A DNA stretch of 64,000 bases from Phycisphaerales bacterium AB-hyl4 (GTDB lineage Bacteria > Planctomycetota > Phycisphaerae > Phycisphaerales > Phycisphaeraceae), in assembly GCA_041821185.1 (NCBI GenBank), contig JBGUBD010000011.1, positions 61,778 through 125,777 of the forward strand, read 5' to 3'. The translations under genes and the position numbers were made by a program. Positions 44,553 to 53,812 of the stretch are shown one piece after another. Each line of letters begins with the position of its first letter. The stretch's first letter is position 1. The notes beneath the pieces are model-generated. The model was not told where the DNA came from and did not search any database. It saw nothing but the letters and a program-made list of their open reading frames with translations.

Positions 44553-45116
44553 TTGGCCTTGGTCGCAGTCATCTTCGTGTCGATCTCCGCGCTGTCCGCC
44601 CGCCCGACTCCCCTGCACCTGCAGTTCCTGCCCGCCTGGGTGGAGATGAACACGATGCTGTTTCCCATCGCGATGTTGCCATCGCTGCCGCTGCTCGCGG
44701 CCACGCTGCGCAAGCGCCGAGCGGCATGCATGCTCATGGCCGAGGCATTGATCACCGGCTCTCGTTCGCGGGAGTAGCGGGCGCTGCGGGTGACGCTTGA
44801 GGCGCTGCCCGAGCCGAAGCCGGATGAGCCCACGCCCGTGCGCGCGTTTCTGCAGCGAGCGGTGATTGAAACGGTGACCGTCCCAGCCCAATCACCCGCA
44901 GCCGATCGGCTGATTCGTGAACTACAATATGCAGTGTCACCCGGGACCAGCATCGTCGGCATCGGGAGCACGAGAGCATCGTCAACCCCAGCCCGGATGT
45001 AGACCTGCAGGTAGGTGATCGAGTGCTACTTCTTGGTGCGAGCGAACATCTGCAGCGGAGCGTCTGTATCTCTTGGAGGGCCAGGATCCCGGAAGGAAGA
45101 CAGGAAGGCAGGTAGC
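44553..45116 (+). pseudogene. Decayed cation antiporter tail (RCK_C), paralogue of the gene at 1-449
   Basis: It aligns without gaps to the 1-449 gene from LPSLPLLAATL (cf. LPSWPVLLVLA) onward. A CAG-to-TAG change gives a stop at 44775-44777. After that ALPEPKPDEPTPVRAFLQRA and TSIVGIG continue, then a frameshift near 44960 moves the match HESIVNPSPDVDLQVGDRVLLLG to another frame. Both lesions fall within conserved sequence, so the reading frame is dead. The adjoining uspA copy at 45122 is intact. Confidence 0.75.
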
Positions 45117-45121
45117 GCCTG

Positions 45122-46024
45122 ATGTTTCGTTCGCTCATGGTCCCGTTGGACGGTTCCGCATTTGGTGAACACGCCCTGCCGTGGGCGATGAGCATCGCCC
45201 GTCGGGCCGGTGCTCCGTTGGAACTGGTGCATGTTTATGAGCCATGGGAATCGGTACGTGGGGAAGTGCCGGAATTGACGGAGATTAACGCGCGGGCTCG
45301 AGAGCGGGCCCAAGCGTACCTTAATGATGTCGTCCAGCGGGTGACTGCGATTTCGTCTCTGCCGGTTGAGTCGACCTTGCTTGATGGCCACGTCGTGGAT
45401 CGTGTGCTTGAGCGGGCCAAGACATCGCAGACCGACCTGATCGTGCTGACCACGCACGGGCGAGGCCCGTTGAGCCGACTCTGGCTCGGCAGCACGGCAG
45501 TCGAGCTCATCCGGCAAGCCACGATGCCGGTGCTGGTCATACGTCCCCAGGAGCACGCTCCCGACCTGACGCATGAACCAGCGGCGCAGCGGATGCTGAT
45601 CCCCTTGGATGGCTCGGCATTTGCAGAGCAGGTGCTTGCGCCGGCCACCACGTTCGGAAAGCTCATGCATGTGGATTATTCATTACTGCACGTCGTGGAG
45701 CCGGCGTCGTCCGATTACGCCGAATCATGGTTCGAGGTGACGGAGCAGGTGGATGCGGCGCTGGTGGAACAGGCGCAATCGCACCTTCAACAGATCGCCG
45801 ATCGCTTCGAACAGCAATCGTTAAGCGTGAAGACTTGGGTGGCCACCGACTGGCAACCGGCAAGCGAGATCCTCGAACATGCTCGCCTGCAACGGATAGA
45901 CGTGATCAGCATGGCAACTCGTGGCCAGAGTGGCCTTGCCCGCGCCTTCCTTGGCAGTGTGTCTGATAAGGTTGTGCGTGGCGCATCTGTGCCCGTTCTG
46001 TTACATCGCCCCTCGTCCTCATGA
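45122..46024 (+). CDS. Universal stress protein, tandem UspA domains (second copy)
   Basis: A 300-residue protein collinear with and highly similar to the one at 459-1361 (same length, same PLDGSAFGEHALPWA opening and FLGSVSDKVVRGASVPVLLHRPSS ending). Nucleotide loops are HGRGPLSRLWLGS and RGQSGLARAFLGS with the same missing first Gly. It follows the pseudogene by only a few bases, with an AGG-rich leader. The module was evidently duplicated, and only the Usp half is still under selection here. Confidence 0.92.
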   Translation: MFRSLMVPLDGSAFGEHALPWAMSIARRAGAPLELVHVYEPWESVRGEVPELTEINARARERAQAYLNDVVQRVTAISSLPVESTLLDGHVVDRVLERAKTSQTDLIVLTTHGRGPLSRLWLGSTAVELIRQATMPVLVIRPQEHAPDLTHEPAAQRMLIPLDGSAFAEQVLAPATTFGKLMHVDYSLLHVVEPASSDYAESWFEVTEQVDAALVEQAQSHLQQIADRFEQQSLSVKTWVATDWQPASEILEHARLQRIDVISMATRGQSGLARAFLGSVSDKVVRGASVPVLLHRPSSS

Positions 46025-46261
46025 CACACGGCGAGCCTCAAGCCGTTCCAGCCGACGGGGCGTTCTGGCTGAACACTAACAACGAAACGGGGCGGCCATA
46101 CCGGTATTGATTGGCATCCACTCGGCGTCTCGCACCAGGTTCTTGTACCGGATCGGATCCTGTTGGGCGTTCGGATGAGTCCGGTGTGCATTTCCGGCAG
46201 CGTCAGTCGTGAGCAGTCGCATTTGACAGACCTCCCTTCGGCTGGTCGCCGCCGGGTGCGG

Positions 46262-46759
46262 CTAACCCTGCAAGTGGGCTTCCAGAAACCACAGGCTTTT
46301 GTCGAGCCCGCGTGAGACTTCGGTGAACAGGTCCTCGGTGTCGGCATCGCCGAGTTCCTCGGCGTCTTTGATGGCCGATCGGGTTGTGGCGGCTAGAGCG
46401 GCAAATCGATCCGCCAATGCTTCGACGTGCTGCATGCTTCCCCCCGGATCCAGCGGGTACTCGGCCAGCCGCGATGCGCCCGCGGCCATGCGGACCGTGC
46501 CCAGCGCTGTCCCTCCCATCGCCGTAGCTCGCTCGGCGATGAGATCGACGTACTCTTGCAGCTGCTCCGCCAAGTCATCGAACAACTCGTGCAGTTGGTG
46601 GAACTGCGGCCCCTTGACGTTCCAGTGCGCCTGTTTGGCGTGCCCGTAGAGGTCGAATGTGTCGGCGAGGTGTTGATTGAGCAAAGCGATCAACTTCTCC
46701 CGCTGTTCGGCGGGCAGGTCGATCCGGGTTTTGAACGAACGCGTTTGTGGGGTGGCCAT
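46262..46759 (-). CDS. dps: Dps-family DNA-protecting ferritin
   Basis: A 165-residue Dps. The ferroxidase motif HWNVKGPQFHQLHELFDDLAEQ is conserved (His of HWN, His of QFHQLH, Asp and Glu downstream). A helix-rich C-terminal half follows (EDLFTEVSRGLDKSLWFLEAHLQG). Twelve subunits store iron and bind DNA in starvation or peroxide stress. GAGGAG lies 7 bases before the ATG. Confidence 0.93.
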   Translation of the reverse strand: MATPQTRSFKTRIDLPAEQREKLIALLNQHLADTFDLYGHAKQAHWNVKGPQFHQLHELFDDLAEQLQEYVDLIAERATAMGGTALGTVRMAAGASRLAEYPLDPGGSMQHVEALADRFAALAATTRSAIKDAEELGDADTEDLFTEVSRGLDKSLWFLEAHLQG

Positions 46760-47005
46760 CAGTCGTCTCCTCTTGTGCGTGTGAAAAGTAGAGTCCGTCC
46801 GGGGCGTGGAGCTCGCCTTGGAGTCACTCATCCGGCCGCCTTCATTTTCCCATCGCTGGATAGGCATGGATGCCCCCAACTCTTCTCATTGTTGGCCGCC
46901 CATTCTAGGCGACCGCGCGCTGCGCGAATGGAAAATTTGTTCGGTACGGCTGGCCTGACACATTGTGAGCCACCCCGGTTGGGCCCGCACCGTCTGCGAC
47001 CCGGC

Positions 47006-48064
47006 TCAGCCCGTCGTGATCAGTGATGCCCGCTTCTTTTCAATGACCTTCAGCAGCGACTTCTGCGGATCAGCGAACTTCTTCACACCCTCCTGCATCA
47101 GCACACGCTCCAACTCAGCCATGTCTACCTTCTCGTCGATCTCCTCCAGCACTGCCACATCCGGCATCTGATCGATCGTCCGGCTGTACCGCTTGCCAAG
47201 ATCCTCCACCGCCTGGTTTGTCTGTGGCGGGTTCGTCTGAATGTCGCTGCCGACCAGCGCCTCCACATACTTGTCCGGCGGATCCGAGGCCAGCTTCGTG
47301 CCCGTTGACGCAAACACGATCTCCTGGTCCAGCCCTACGCCCTTGTCCCGCCAGTAGTCCTGGTTCAGCCGCCACAATCGCTTCGCGTTCACCGTCCCGA
47401 CCCAACCCTGGGCCGCCTCGCTCAATTCGGGCACATGCTTCTGGGTATAGACGTCCAGCCGCGAAATAAAGATCGAATACACGCTCTTGTAATGCTGATG
47501 ATTCCCCGCGCGCTGCATTCCTTTCCAGATCGCCTCGCGAGCGGCCTCGTACTGACGCTGCGTGAACACCAGCGTCACGTTCAGCGGCACAGACGCCGCA
47601 GCCAATTCCTCCAGCGCCTCGAGCCCGGCCGCCGTGGCCGGCACCTTGATCAGCCGATTGGTCTGCCCTGCCGACCATTGCTTGCCGAGGTCGATGTACT
47701 GCGCCACGACCCGCTCGTGCGTGGGCCCCAGTTCCGGGTCCTCGAGTAGTGGGTCTAACTCAAAGCTTACATAGCCGTCATTGCCACCCGTCTGCTCCCA
47801 GATAGGCGAGAAGGTCTGCTGCGCGTCCTGCACCAGTTGATCCGTCATCTGCCAGGCCAGTTCGTGATCCTCGGCCGTGTGTTCGAGTTGTTTACGCATC
47901 GTCTGATCGAACCGCCCCGTGTTAATCAGGTCCGCCACGATCACCGGGTTCGACGTCGCCCCCGTGATCCCGCGCGGCAGATCCCGCTCGATGACATCCG
48001 GGTCAACCGAGTCCGACCACACTTTCGTCCCGTTCTCAACCAGACTCGCCAGGCCGGTTGCCAT
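47006..48064 (-). CDS. tal: Transaldolase
   Basis: A 352-residue TIM-barrel transaldolase. The Schiff-base Lys140 lies in NRLIKVPATAAGLEALEEL, and the start has GITGATSNPVIVADLI. The N-terminus SLVENGTKVWSDSVDPDVI fits the long bacterial TalB-like/Tal-Pgi class. It interconverts sedoheptulose-7-P and glyceraldehyde-3-P with fructose-6-P and erythrose-4-P in the pentose phosphate pathway. Confidence 0.93.
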   Translation of the reverse strand: MATGLASLVENGTKVWSDSVDPDVIERDLPRGITGATSNPVIVADLINTGRFDQTMRKQLEHTAEDHELAWQMTDQLVQDAQQTFSPIWEQTGGNDGYVSFELDPLLEDPELGPTHERVVAQYIDLGKQWSAGQTNRLIKVPATAAGLEALEELAAASVPLNVTLVFTQRQYEAAREAIWKGMQRAGNHQHYKSVYSIFISRLDVYTQKHVPELSEAAQGWVGTVNAKRLWRLNQDYWRDKGVGLDQEIVFASTGTKLASDPPDKYVEALVGSDIQTNPPQTNQAVEDLGKRYSRTIDQMPDVAVLEEIDEKVDMAELERVLMQEGVKKFADPQKSLLKVIEKKRASLITTG

Positions 48065-48884
48065 AATAGATTCCTTTCAGCCATTTCCATTTTTGTGCCC
48101 GGTTTCGCAGAATCTTCGCTACCAGCCCAATTCTATCGCTAGGCTACTGCGGGAGTACAGGTGAGTGTAGGCAGTTCCGAACCGGAGCGGAGGCAGGCCC
48201 AGCGATGCGGTGAAACGGGCACAAAGCTGGTGTCCAGCGACGAGCGATGGTGCGGCGGATCGACCGGCCTGCGCCGCAAACAGGTCGCGTACAGCGACAC
48301 CTTCCACGGCGGCGTGCATGACTTGGCGATCTCGTCCGACGGCTAATACCTTGCGGCAGATGGCTCGCACGCGCGATCATCCTCACCGTCCGCTATGGCA
48401 TCTGGTGGCATGACCTTCTGGTGAACTGACTGCCACGATTCGGCAGGTGCGAAGGGTGACGCAATGGCTGCCATGCGAACAGCTTTGATCGTACGTGGTA
48501 CGAAGAATTGGCACTCGCAGTGTTCGAGGCCATCTCGGATGCTGATGCAATAGGGTGGAGTTTCACGCTCTGTCCCTCGTCGATCCACACAATTCACGTG
48601 TGCCCGTGTAGTAAGGGGCTCGTAGCACGGCGCCGCTCCGCTCGGCAAGGACCTCGCGCAACGGTGCGTCCTTAGGTGACGAGACGCGACCACAGACACC
48701 AAAATGGTGGCTTGTGGATACACATGTCCCGTACTCCTCCGACCGGTGAAACAGAATTTGACAAGCGAATAGTGAACGCCAGAGCTCAAAGTGAACGTGA
48801 AAATCTGGCCCGCGTGATAATGTAGCGCCAACGCAACTGTGGACGATAATTCGAAAGGTACCTCGTTTTGCGGAGGAGGCGAAA
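48065..48884. other. Intergenic region, no supported gene
   Basis: About 820 bases. A short frame at 48161-48346 is protein-like for about 60 residues (KQVAYSDTFHGGVHDLAISSD) but has no recognisable start site or family. The rest is low-quality on all strands. It probably contains the left edge of the integrated element. Confidence 0.35.
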
Positions 48885-49214
48885 ATGCGATTCCACACAT
48901 CACAGACGTTGACTGGCAGGAGATCCGCACGGTTAACCCTGTCCAAGGATGAAGCAGCAAAGGAACTCGGCATCTCTGTCCGTCACTTGGAACGCCTCGT
49001 CTCCCAGGGAGCGGTACCTCCACCGCTTCGTATGGGGCGTCGAGTGCGGTTTGGCAGGGATGCGCTCGCGAACTGGGTCAATGCAATGTCCCAAAGGACA
49101 GATGTCCCGAGTGGCGCTAGCCAGAACTCTTCAAGCCATTGCCGCGAAGCCCAGCATCATGCTCCTGGCTCTAACAAACCTACGGTTCCGCTTCCGGCTG
49201 GTGGCACTGCATGA
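48885..49214 (+). CDS. Excisionase/HTH_17-type DNA-binding protein
   Basis: A 109-residue protein. Residues about 18-70 form a winged-helix HTH_17 domain: LSKDEAAKELGISVRHLERLV, GAVPPPLRMGRRVRFGRDALANWV. This is typical of phage and integrative-element excisionases. The ATG has GGAGGAGGC 4 bases upstream. The C-terminal 35 residues are unstructured. It is probably the directionality factor of the element whose integrase is at 53813-55246 (inference). Confidence 0.8.
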   Translation: MRFHTSQTLTGRRSARLTLSKDEAAKELGISVRHLERLVSQGAVPPPLRMGRRVRFGRDALANWVNAMSQRTDVPSGASQNSSSHCREAQHHAPGSNKPTVPLPAGGTA

Positions 49215-50033
49215 TAACCGTGGGCCATTGGTGCTTCGCGTCCACTGCATCCCGGGATGGAGTCCCTGCCAGTCCACGTACCTCGATGTATCAGCCATTG
49301 GTAGACACCACTGTGACGCGACTGTCAAGCGTTGAAGCTGCCACCTGGTGTCCCCTGGCCATAGCGTAGAGGCGCGGACCCGAAACTGATCACATTTGAG
49401 TCGAAATGTGGTCGATTCTGTGTCGCTGAGATGTGGAGGCTTACGCCGGTGGTTACGAATTCCCCCAGCGATTTTCTGCAATTGGCACTTTTGTGGCAAG
49501 TGGAACGCGGCTTGACCGCCACGGGGTCGAATTCTGGCATGTGCATCTGCTTTTTCGCGAAATGTGGTAATTGGACCGGTGCCTGTTGTCGAAAGCTAAT
49601 GAATGATGGCGAGGAATTTGCGAACTCGTTCCGTGTGAACATGATGGATGGTCGAAAATAGCTCTTCCAATGAGGAATGCGGGCTCGGACGGCGGCTGCC
49701 ACGACGAAGTCTGTCCAGCGCAGCCCGCAGTCCTGATGGGGATGTCGGTGCTCCGAGCCAGTTGCCAGTTCAGTCGGGCATTATTCCAGACGGTGAAGGC
49801 ATGGCGAAAGCTCAGCGAACCGTGTTTCGGAGCCTGCGCCACTTCACGCCAATCATCTGCCGTCACGCGTTGCGGCCGGCTCGAGCGAGGTCGGTCCAGT
49901 TGAGAAGCCGATCCGCAACTATGTCAGTGCTGGTGGATATGGGTGGTCACGTCCCGACTGCGCGATGACCTCGGGAGTGTGCTGTCGGAAACGTCAACAG
50001 CGGGTCCTAGCGCCAGCACTGCCCGAAGCCCCT
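49215..50033. other. Non-coding stretch inside the element
   Basis: About 820 bases, no supported gene. Frames are short and of poor composition. Several G/C-poor segments suggest regulatory or replication DNA. Confidence 0.35.
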
Positions 50034-50091
50034 CCCCTTTGACATATCAAAACTTCATTGCACGCTCCGATAGGTAGGGCAGGTTACAACA
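50034..50091. repeat. 58-base dispersed repeat, copy B (IS110-end-like)
   Basis: The same ordered blocks as at 13996-14053 (CCCCTTTGACATA, 22 variable bases, GATAGG, AGGGCAGGT, ACAACA) with identical spacing. Immediately right is the relic of an IS110-family transposase, so the unit is likely its non-coding end. Confidence 0.6.
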
Positions 50092-50379
50092 TGCAACGGA
50101 CGCTGGGCCACGCGGCAGCATCGAGCACTGATTCGTCACCGTAAGTGGATCGTCGGCGAGATCATCAAGGTCAAGAACCAGATCCACGCCACATTGTTGC
50201 GGGAGGGCATCTCGTGGTCGGGCACGGGCCGGTCCTGGCCGTTGGCCCACCGCCACTGGCTCCACGAGCAAGCCAGACCGCTGGCGGACTGCGAGCCGGC
50301 GGATCTGTGGCCGGGCCTGTTCGAGCAATCGCTGCAGCACATGGAGCACCTTGATCAGTTGCTGGCCCAGGCGTCCTGA
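50080..50379 (+). pseudogene. IS110-family transposase fragment
   Basis: One open frame reads RALIRHRKWIVGEIIKVKN, then QIHATLLREGISWSGTGRSW, and ends LEHM-type helices (LQHMEHLDQLLAQAS) before a stop. This is the region after the DEDD core of IS110 transposases: the RHR...KNQIHA...LL helix pair and the following GRSWL segment. Both the catalytic N-terminal part and the C-terminal Transposase_20 domain are missing. Confidence 0.6.
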
Positions 50380-50401
50380 CCCCAGCGAAACCGCCGTCCA
50401 C

Positions 50402-50431
50402 GAGATAGGCGCAGGGTACACATCCTAGCTC
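50402..50431. repeat. 30-base direct repeat, copy 1
   Basis: GAGATAG, then CAGGGT, then ATCCTAGCTC in fixed order. Copy 2 is at 50592-50621, 190 bases away, with about 5 differences. Both lie in the leader of the primase-like gene. Confidence 0.6.
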
Positions 50432-50490
50432 GATGCAAAACCGCCGCTAACGGCGTGGAAACGCCATTGTAAAATCTGGTGTCCGATGGG

Positions 50491-50536
50491 TTGTAAAGCA
50501 GGCTTTACATTGTCAAAAAGAAAGCATTCTTTACAA
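50491..50536. repeat. TGTAAAG/CTTTACA inverted and direct half-sites
   Basis: TGTAAAG-CAGG-CTTTACA (50492-50509) is a perfect palindrome, and AAAG-CATT-CTTTACAA follows at 50521-50536. The same half-site recurs with even spacing in an A/T-rich island. It may be an operator or replication-protein site for the adjoining gene. Confidence 0.5.
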
Positions 50537-50591
50537 CGGCAAGAATCAGCAAAAAACTAACGTTTGAAAATCCCGATCCTATCTCTGACAT

Positions 50592-50621
50592 GAGATAGCG
50601 ACAGGGTGCAAATCCTAGCTC
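50592..50621. repeat. 30-base direct repeat, copy 2
   Basis: The partner of 50402-50431 (GAGATAG, CAGGGT, ATCCTAGCTC). It lies about 190 bases before the primase-like gene start. Confidence 0.6.
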
Positions 50622-50811
50622 ACTTCCAGCAACCACGGCGTCCCCCAAAAGGCTCGAAAAAAAACGCGGTCTACGCTACAGAAAAATGCGGCCGATGCTC
50701 GATTACCTATGTAGGCACGGACGCCTGTTACTGGTGATGGTGCGTCCTCGGTGCAAAACAAGAGTTATCTCGTGCCCACCAGTAGCACGAAATCGCCGCA
50801 GGGAGGCCAGG

Positions 50812-53502
50812 ATGGTCCGCCACTGCGGCTTTTTTTGTGCTGCCATGAACGCGAACGAATTCAATCCGGCTTCCCACGACCTCTCGGACACCGCCGAGCA
50901 GGAAGACCGGTCACCATCCAAGGCCATCGGTGACGTCGACGAGTTGATCATGGACGTCGATGACCAGCCCGTCCACGAAGCGGACGAGGGTCCGGATGCC
51001 ATGCAGATATTGGCCGAGCAAGAACGTCTAGCACGCGAAGCTGCGGCGGCGCGAGAAGCGGAGCCGGAAGACCGAGCCCCCTCAACCCTCCCAGAACCTT
51101 GCCAGAAATCGGCCGATGTCCTGGCAGTGTGGGAATCGCGTTTCGGCGACCTTCTCGAATACGGCCACCTGAGCAATGACGGCCGGCCGATCCGCGCCAA
51201 CCCCGACACCCTCCCCTCGGCGTACAACCGGCGAACCCAGCGGCATCACCACGAAAAAATGTCCGCCCCAAAGCGGCTCAAACATACCCAAACCGGGAAA
51301 TTCTACGGTGTGCAGGTCCATCAGGAGCGCTGGGAACAGTGGTTCGGCGAAAACAGCGTCTACTCTCTCGCGGCCACGGCTGGGCTAGCTAATGACCCAG
51401 ACCTCGATCAACTGATCCAGCCCGCCGACAAACCCATCATTTCGATCGAGCGAGCATTGGAGTATCTTAACGCCCGCCCGTTCATCGGTAACAAGCGGTT
51501 CCCTTGGATCAAGCGGCCTTCGAAAACCTACGCCGATCTTCGGGCAAAGCTAGACCGCGCGCCAAATACCATCCTCAACCGCCTCAAGCGTACGCTGCTC
51601 GACGCAGAGGGCACACTCTTTTTCACGTGCCGGCGGACGATCGCCCGCGAAACGGTTGTCATCCTGAAAACCCGGTACGTCACGGAACTGATGATTGACA
51701 TCGATGGAGGCCATATCAAAGTCAATTGTGGTGACAAAACAGCCAAGGTAAAACTTCCCAAAGCCATGACACATGCCGCCGCCATGGCGATCGCCCGACG
51801 GATCATTGCCGACCTCATCCCGCCCGGCTGTTCCTACTGGCTGGGGCCATCCACAAACGGCGGCGGAGCCCATCTTCGAATCATGATCTTGTGGGCGGAC
51901 GACAAGTTCGAGCTTAGAAACCAATTTATCACCCATTTTCAACGCCATCTCAAAGCACGTTATCAAGATCCCGACGGCCATGCGGCCATTGACCTTGTGC
52001 GGGGCCGACCCTGCTATTTTGTGCATAATCCAGACTTTCATAAAAACTACTTTCAGCCCGCTTACCCCGACCTCGAAGACGGCCCCACTGTGGGCGACCT
52101 TTACCAGAAGCAAAAAACGGAACTAGGACCGGATGCGACGCTGCGTCCAGGGCTTGAGCGGATTATCCGCGTGCACGGTGGTGATCAAGGAACAAAGCCT
52201 CTGCACCCCCGCGACCGCAACCCCGAGGGCTTCGCGCAGTACATGGACGGCAAGCCCGTGCCGCAACATCAACTTGCAATGCTGACCGGATGGGACATGG
52301 TCCGGTGCTGTCCGCTTCACGATGAACAGAAGAGCAGCAAGCAACGCAGGCAGGGCAGGCGAGCCAGAAAAGCAGCACCTACCTCACCGCTGGGATCCTA
52401 CGTTGAAGGTGTGGAGTGCGTGTTGCCCCCGGTGAATAGCAAAGCTGGGTGGGCTCTTGCTCCCGATGCTGCGGAAGAACATGACCATGACGGGCATGGC
52501 ATCCTCCGCCGCCGATCATGGTTGGCGGGGCACGCGGTGCGACAGGAAAAGGGTGATCGTTCCCGTGCTATCGAGCACACGCTTCAGCTATGGGAACTGG
52601 AAGAAGGCCCCACCAGCGACCGCGAACGGCACACAGCCCGTGTGCGAAAGGCCGAAAGTGACGTGGACGCCTTCATAAATGGCATACCCGGAAAGATCGA
52701 GCCATATGATCCGGCCAAGACCGGCAAGCGTGGAGTCAGGTATGACGAGATGGTCAATGCTTTCAAAGCAACGGTGCCCCACGAACAACTGCTCCGGGGT
52801 GAACGCTCAATGCGGGGCATGGCATCCCAACGAAGAATAGATCAAATCAACAGCGAACACGGGGGGAATAAACACGGTTCGTGTGTCGACTACCACCTGC
52901 TCACCGTGCTGCGGGAAGGCATCGCCTTCGCGATGACATACGAACTGGCATACACCTGCACCTACACCGGCCAGACCCTGACCAAAGGGCGTGACGAGGT
53001 GCCCGCCGGCTTCCTGCAAGCCCTGCTTCAAGGTCATGGATGCCCCACTGACCGCGTGAACTCGACGGCAGCAGCTGGTGTGCGACTGCTGACCGAGGAA
53101 CTGGGGCTGGTATCCAGGACCAGAAACTACCTTTTGGGCGTGCCAGGCAAGGCGCGGGGCGAATGCCGGCGTTTCAAACTGACCCAACGGTACACCCAGT
53201 TGCCGTGGGCTGAAGGCCTGCTGCAAGAAGAAGATTACGTGCCGGCGCAGGTCGTGCCGGCGCAGGTGCAGGTACAGGTGCAGGTGCAACAGCCTAGGGG
53301 GGCCCAGGGGCGTGTCATGATGATGGCCCACGCACGGGAGTGCCGGGGGGCAGAAGCGGAAGCAGAGCAAAAGAAGAACGAAACAATAGGGGGGGAAGAG
53401 TTTTTAACCGGTGTGCTTGATCGGGATGGCTCCAATGAGCGTGACGGCATTTTCCCGCCATTTTGTTCTCTACCCGCATTTTTCCGCAGGAATACAGCCT
53501 GA
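50812..53502 (+). CDS. Primase-like (archaeo-eukaryotic type) replication protein
   Basis: About 896 residues from ATG 50812 (GGGAGG 5 bases upstream); longer starts are possible. An acidic N-terminus is followed by an AEP-like core: Asp296-x-Asp298 (ELMIDIDGG), His354 (GGGAHLRIMI) and Asp393 (HAAIDLVRG), in the order of AEP motifs I-III. No helicase Walker motif is seen. The C-terminal third is charged, with a VQVQVQVQQ run. It is probably the replication initiator or primase of the integrated element. The assignment is from motifs only. Confidence 0.6.
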   Translation: MVRHCGFFCAAMNANEFNPASHDLSDTAEQEDRSPSKAIGDVDELIMDVDDQPVHEADEGPDAMQILAEQERLAREAAAAREAEPEDRAPSTLPEPCQKSADVLAVWESRFGDLLEYGHLSNDGRPIRANPDTLPSAYNRRTQRHHHEKMSAPKRLKHTQTGKFYGVQVHQERWEQWFGENSVYSLAATAGLANDPDLDQLIQPADKPIISIERALEYLNARPFIGNKRFPWIKRPSKTYADLRAKLDRAPNTILNRLKRTLLDAEGTLFFTCRRTIARETVVILKTRYVTELMIDIDGGHIKVNCGDKTAKVKLPKAMTHAAAMAIARRIIADLIPPGCSYWLGPSTNGGGAHLRIMILWADDKFELRNQFITHFQRHLKARYQDPDGHAAIDLVRGRPCYFVHNPDFHKNYFQPAYPDLEDGPTVGDLYQKQKTELGPDATLRPGLERIIRVHGGDQGTKPLHPRDRNPEGFAQYMDGKPVPQHQLAMLTGWDMVRCCPLHDEQKSSKQRRQGRRARKAAPTSPLGSYVEGVECVLPPVNSKAGWALAPDAAEEHDHDGHGILRRRSWLAGHAVRQEKGDRSRAIEHTLQLWELEEGPTSDRERHTARVRKAESDVDAFINGIPGKIEPYDPAKTGKRGVRYDEMVNAFKATVPHEQLLRGERSMRGMASQRRIDQINSEHGGNKHGSCVDYHLLTVLREGIAFAMTYELAYTCTYTGQTLTKGRDEVPAGFLQALLQGHGCPTDRVNSTAAAGVRLLTEELGLVSRTRNYLLGVPGKARGECRRFKLTQRYTQLPWAEGLLQEEDYVPAQVVPAQVQVQVQVQQPRGAQGRVMMMAHARECRGAEAEAEQKKNETIGGEEFLTGVLDRDGSNERDGIFPPFCSLPAFFRRNTA

Positions 53503-53812
53503 ACGCCGCGCCCCCGGTACGCGCACACCATAATCGTCAGCGGCCGGCGATCTACACTGGTTTGAACCGGCCGGACCTGCTGGCTAATTCGGCGTGCACA
53601 AGAAACGCGTCTACTGTGGACATCCAAAGTGTTGGGAACTCTGAAAAATCACAAAGGGCACGAAGAGCACAAAGGACACAAAGAAGGCAGAAAACAATAA
53701 GCTCTGAACTTTGTGTCCTTTGTGCCCTTTGTGATTGAATCGGTTCTTGCCGTAAGGCGGCGTTTTTCAGAGGCCTCTGTTCATTGCAGGCCATAATTCG
53801 ATCGTTTTACAC
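53503..53812. other. Intergenic region with large inverted repeat
   Basis: About 310 bases between two convergent genes. It holds the inverted repeat at 53647-53736 and no supported gene. Confidence 0.5.
53647..53736. repeat. Long imperfect hairpin (CACAAAGG family)
   Basis: The left arm (53647-53683) and right arm (53709-53736) are perfect complements except that the left arm has an extra 9-base unit (GAAGAGCAC, resembling its neighbours). The arms are built of short units such as CACAAAGG. The hairpin lies where two convergent genes end, so it may stop both transcripts. Confidence 0.7.

Noticed and set aside
48161-48346. Short protein-like frame of about 60 residues in the gap before the excisionase
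   Set aside because: No ribosome-binding site, no recognisable fold and no neighbour support; kept only as a note in the intergenic entry.
49453-49866. 137-residue minus-strand frame in the element's non-coding region
   Set aside because: No start signal, no recognisable pattern and poor composition.
50592-50640. tRNA-like T-arm (GGGTGCAAATCC) near a CCA in the primase leader
   Set aside because: The T-stem has mismatches and no acceptor, D-arm or anticodon arm can be built around it.
53640-53740. CACAAAGG repeats as a possible CRISPR array
   Set aside because: The units are arms of one inverted repeat with no spacers and no cas genes nearby.
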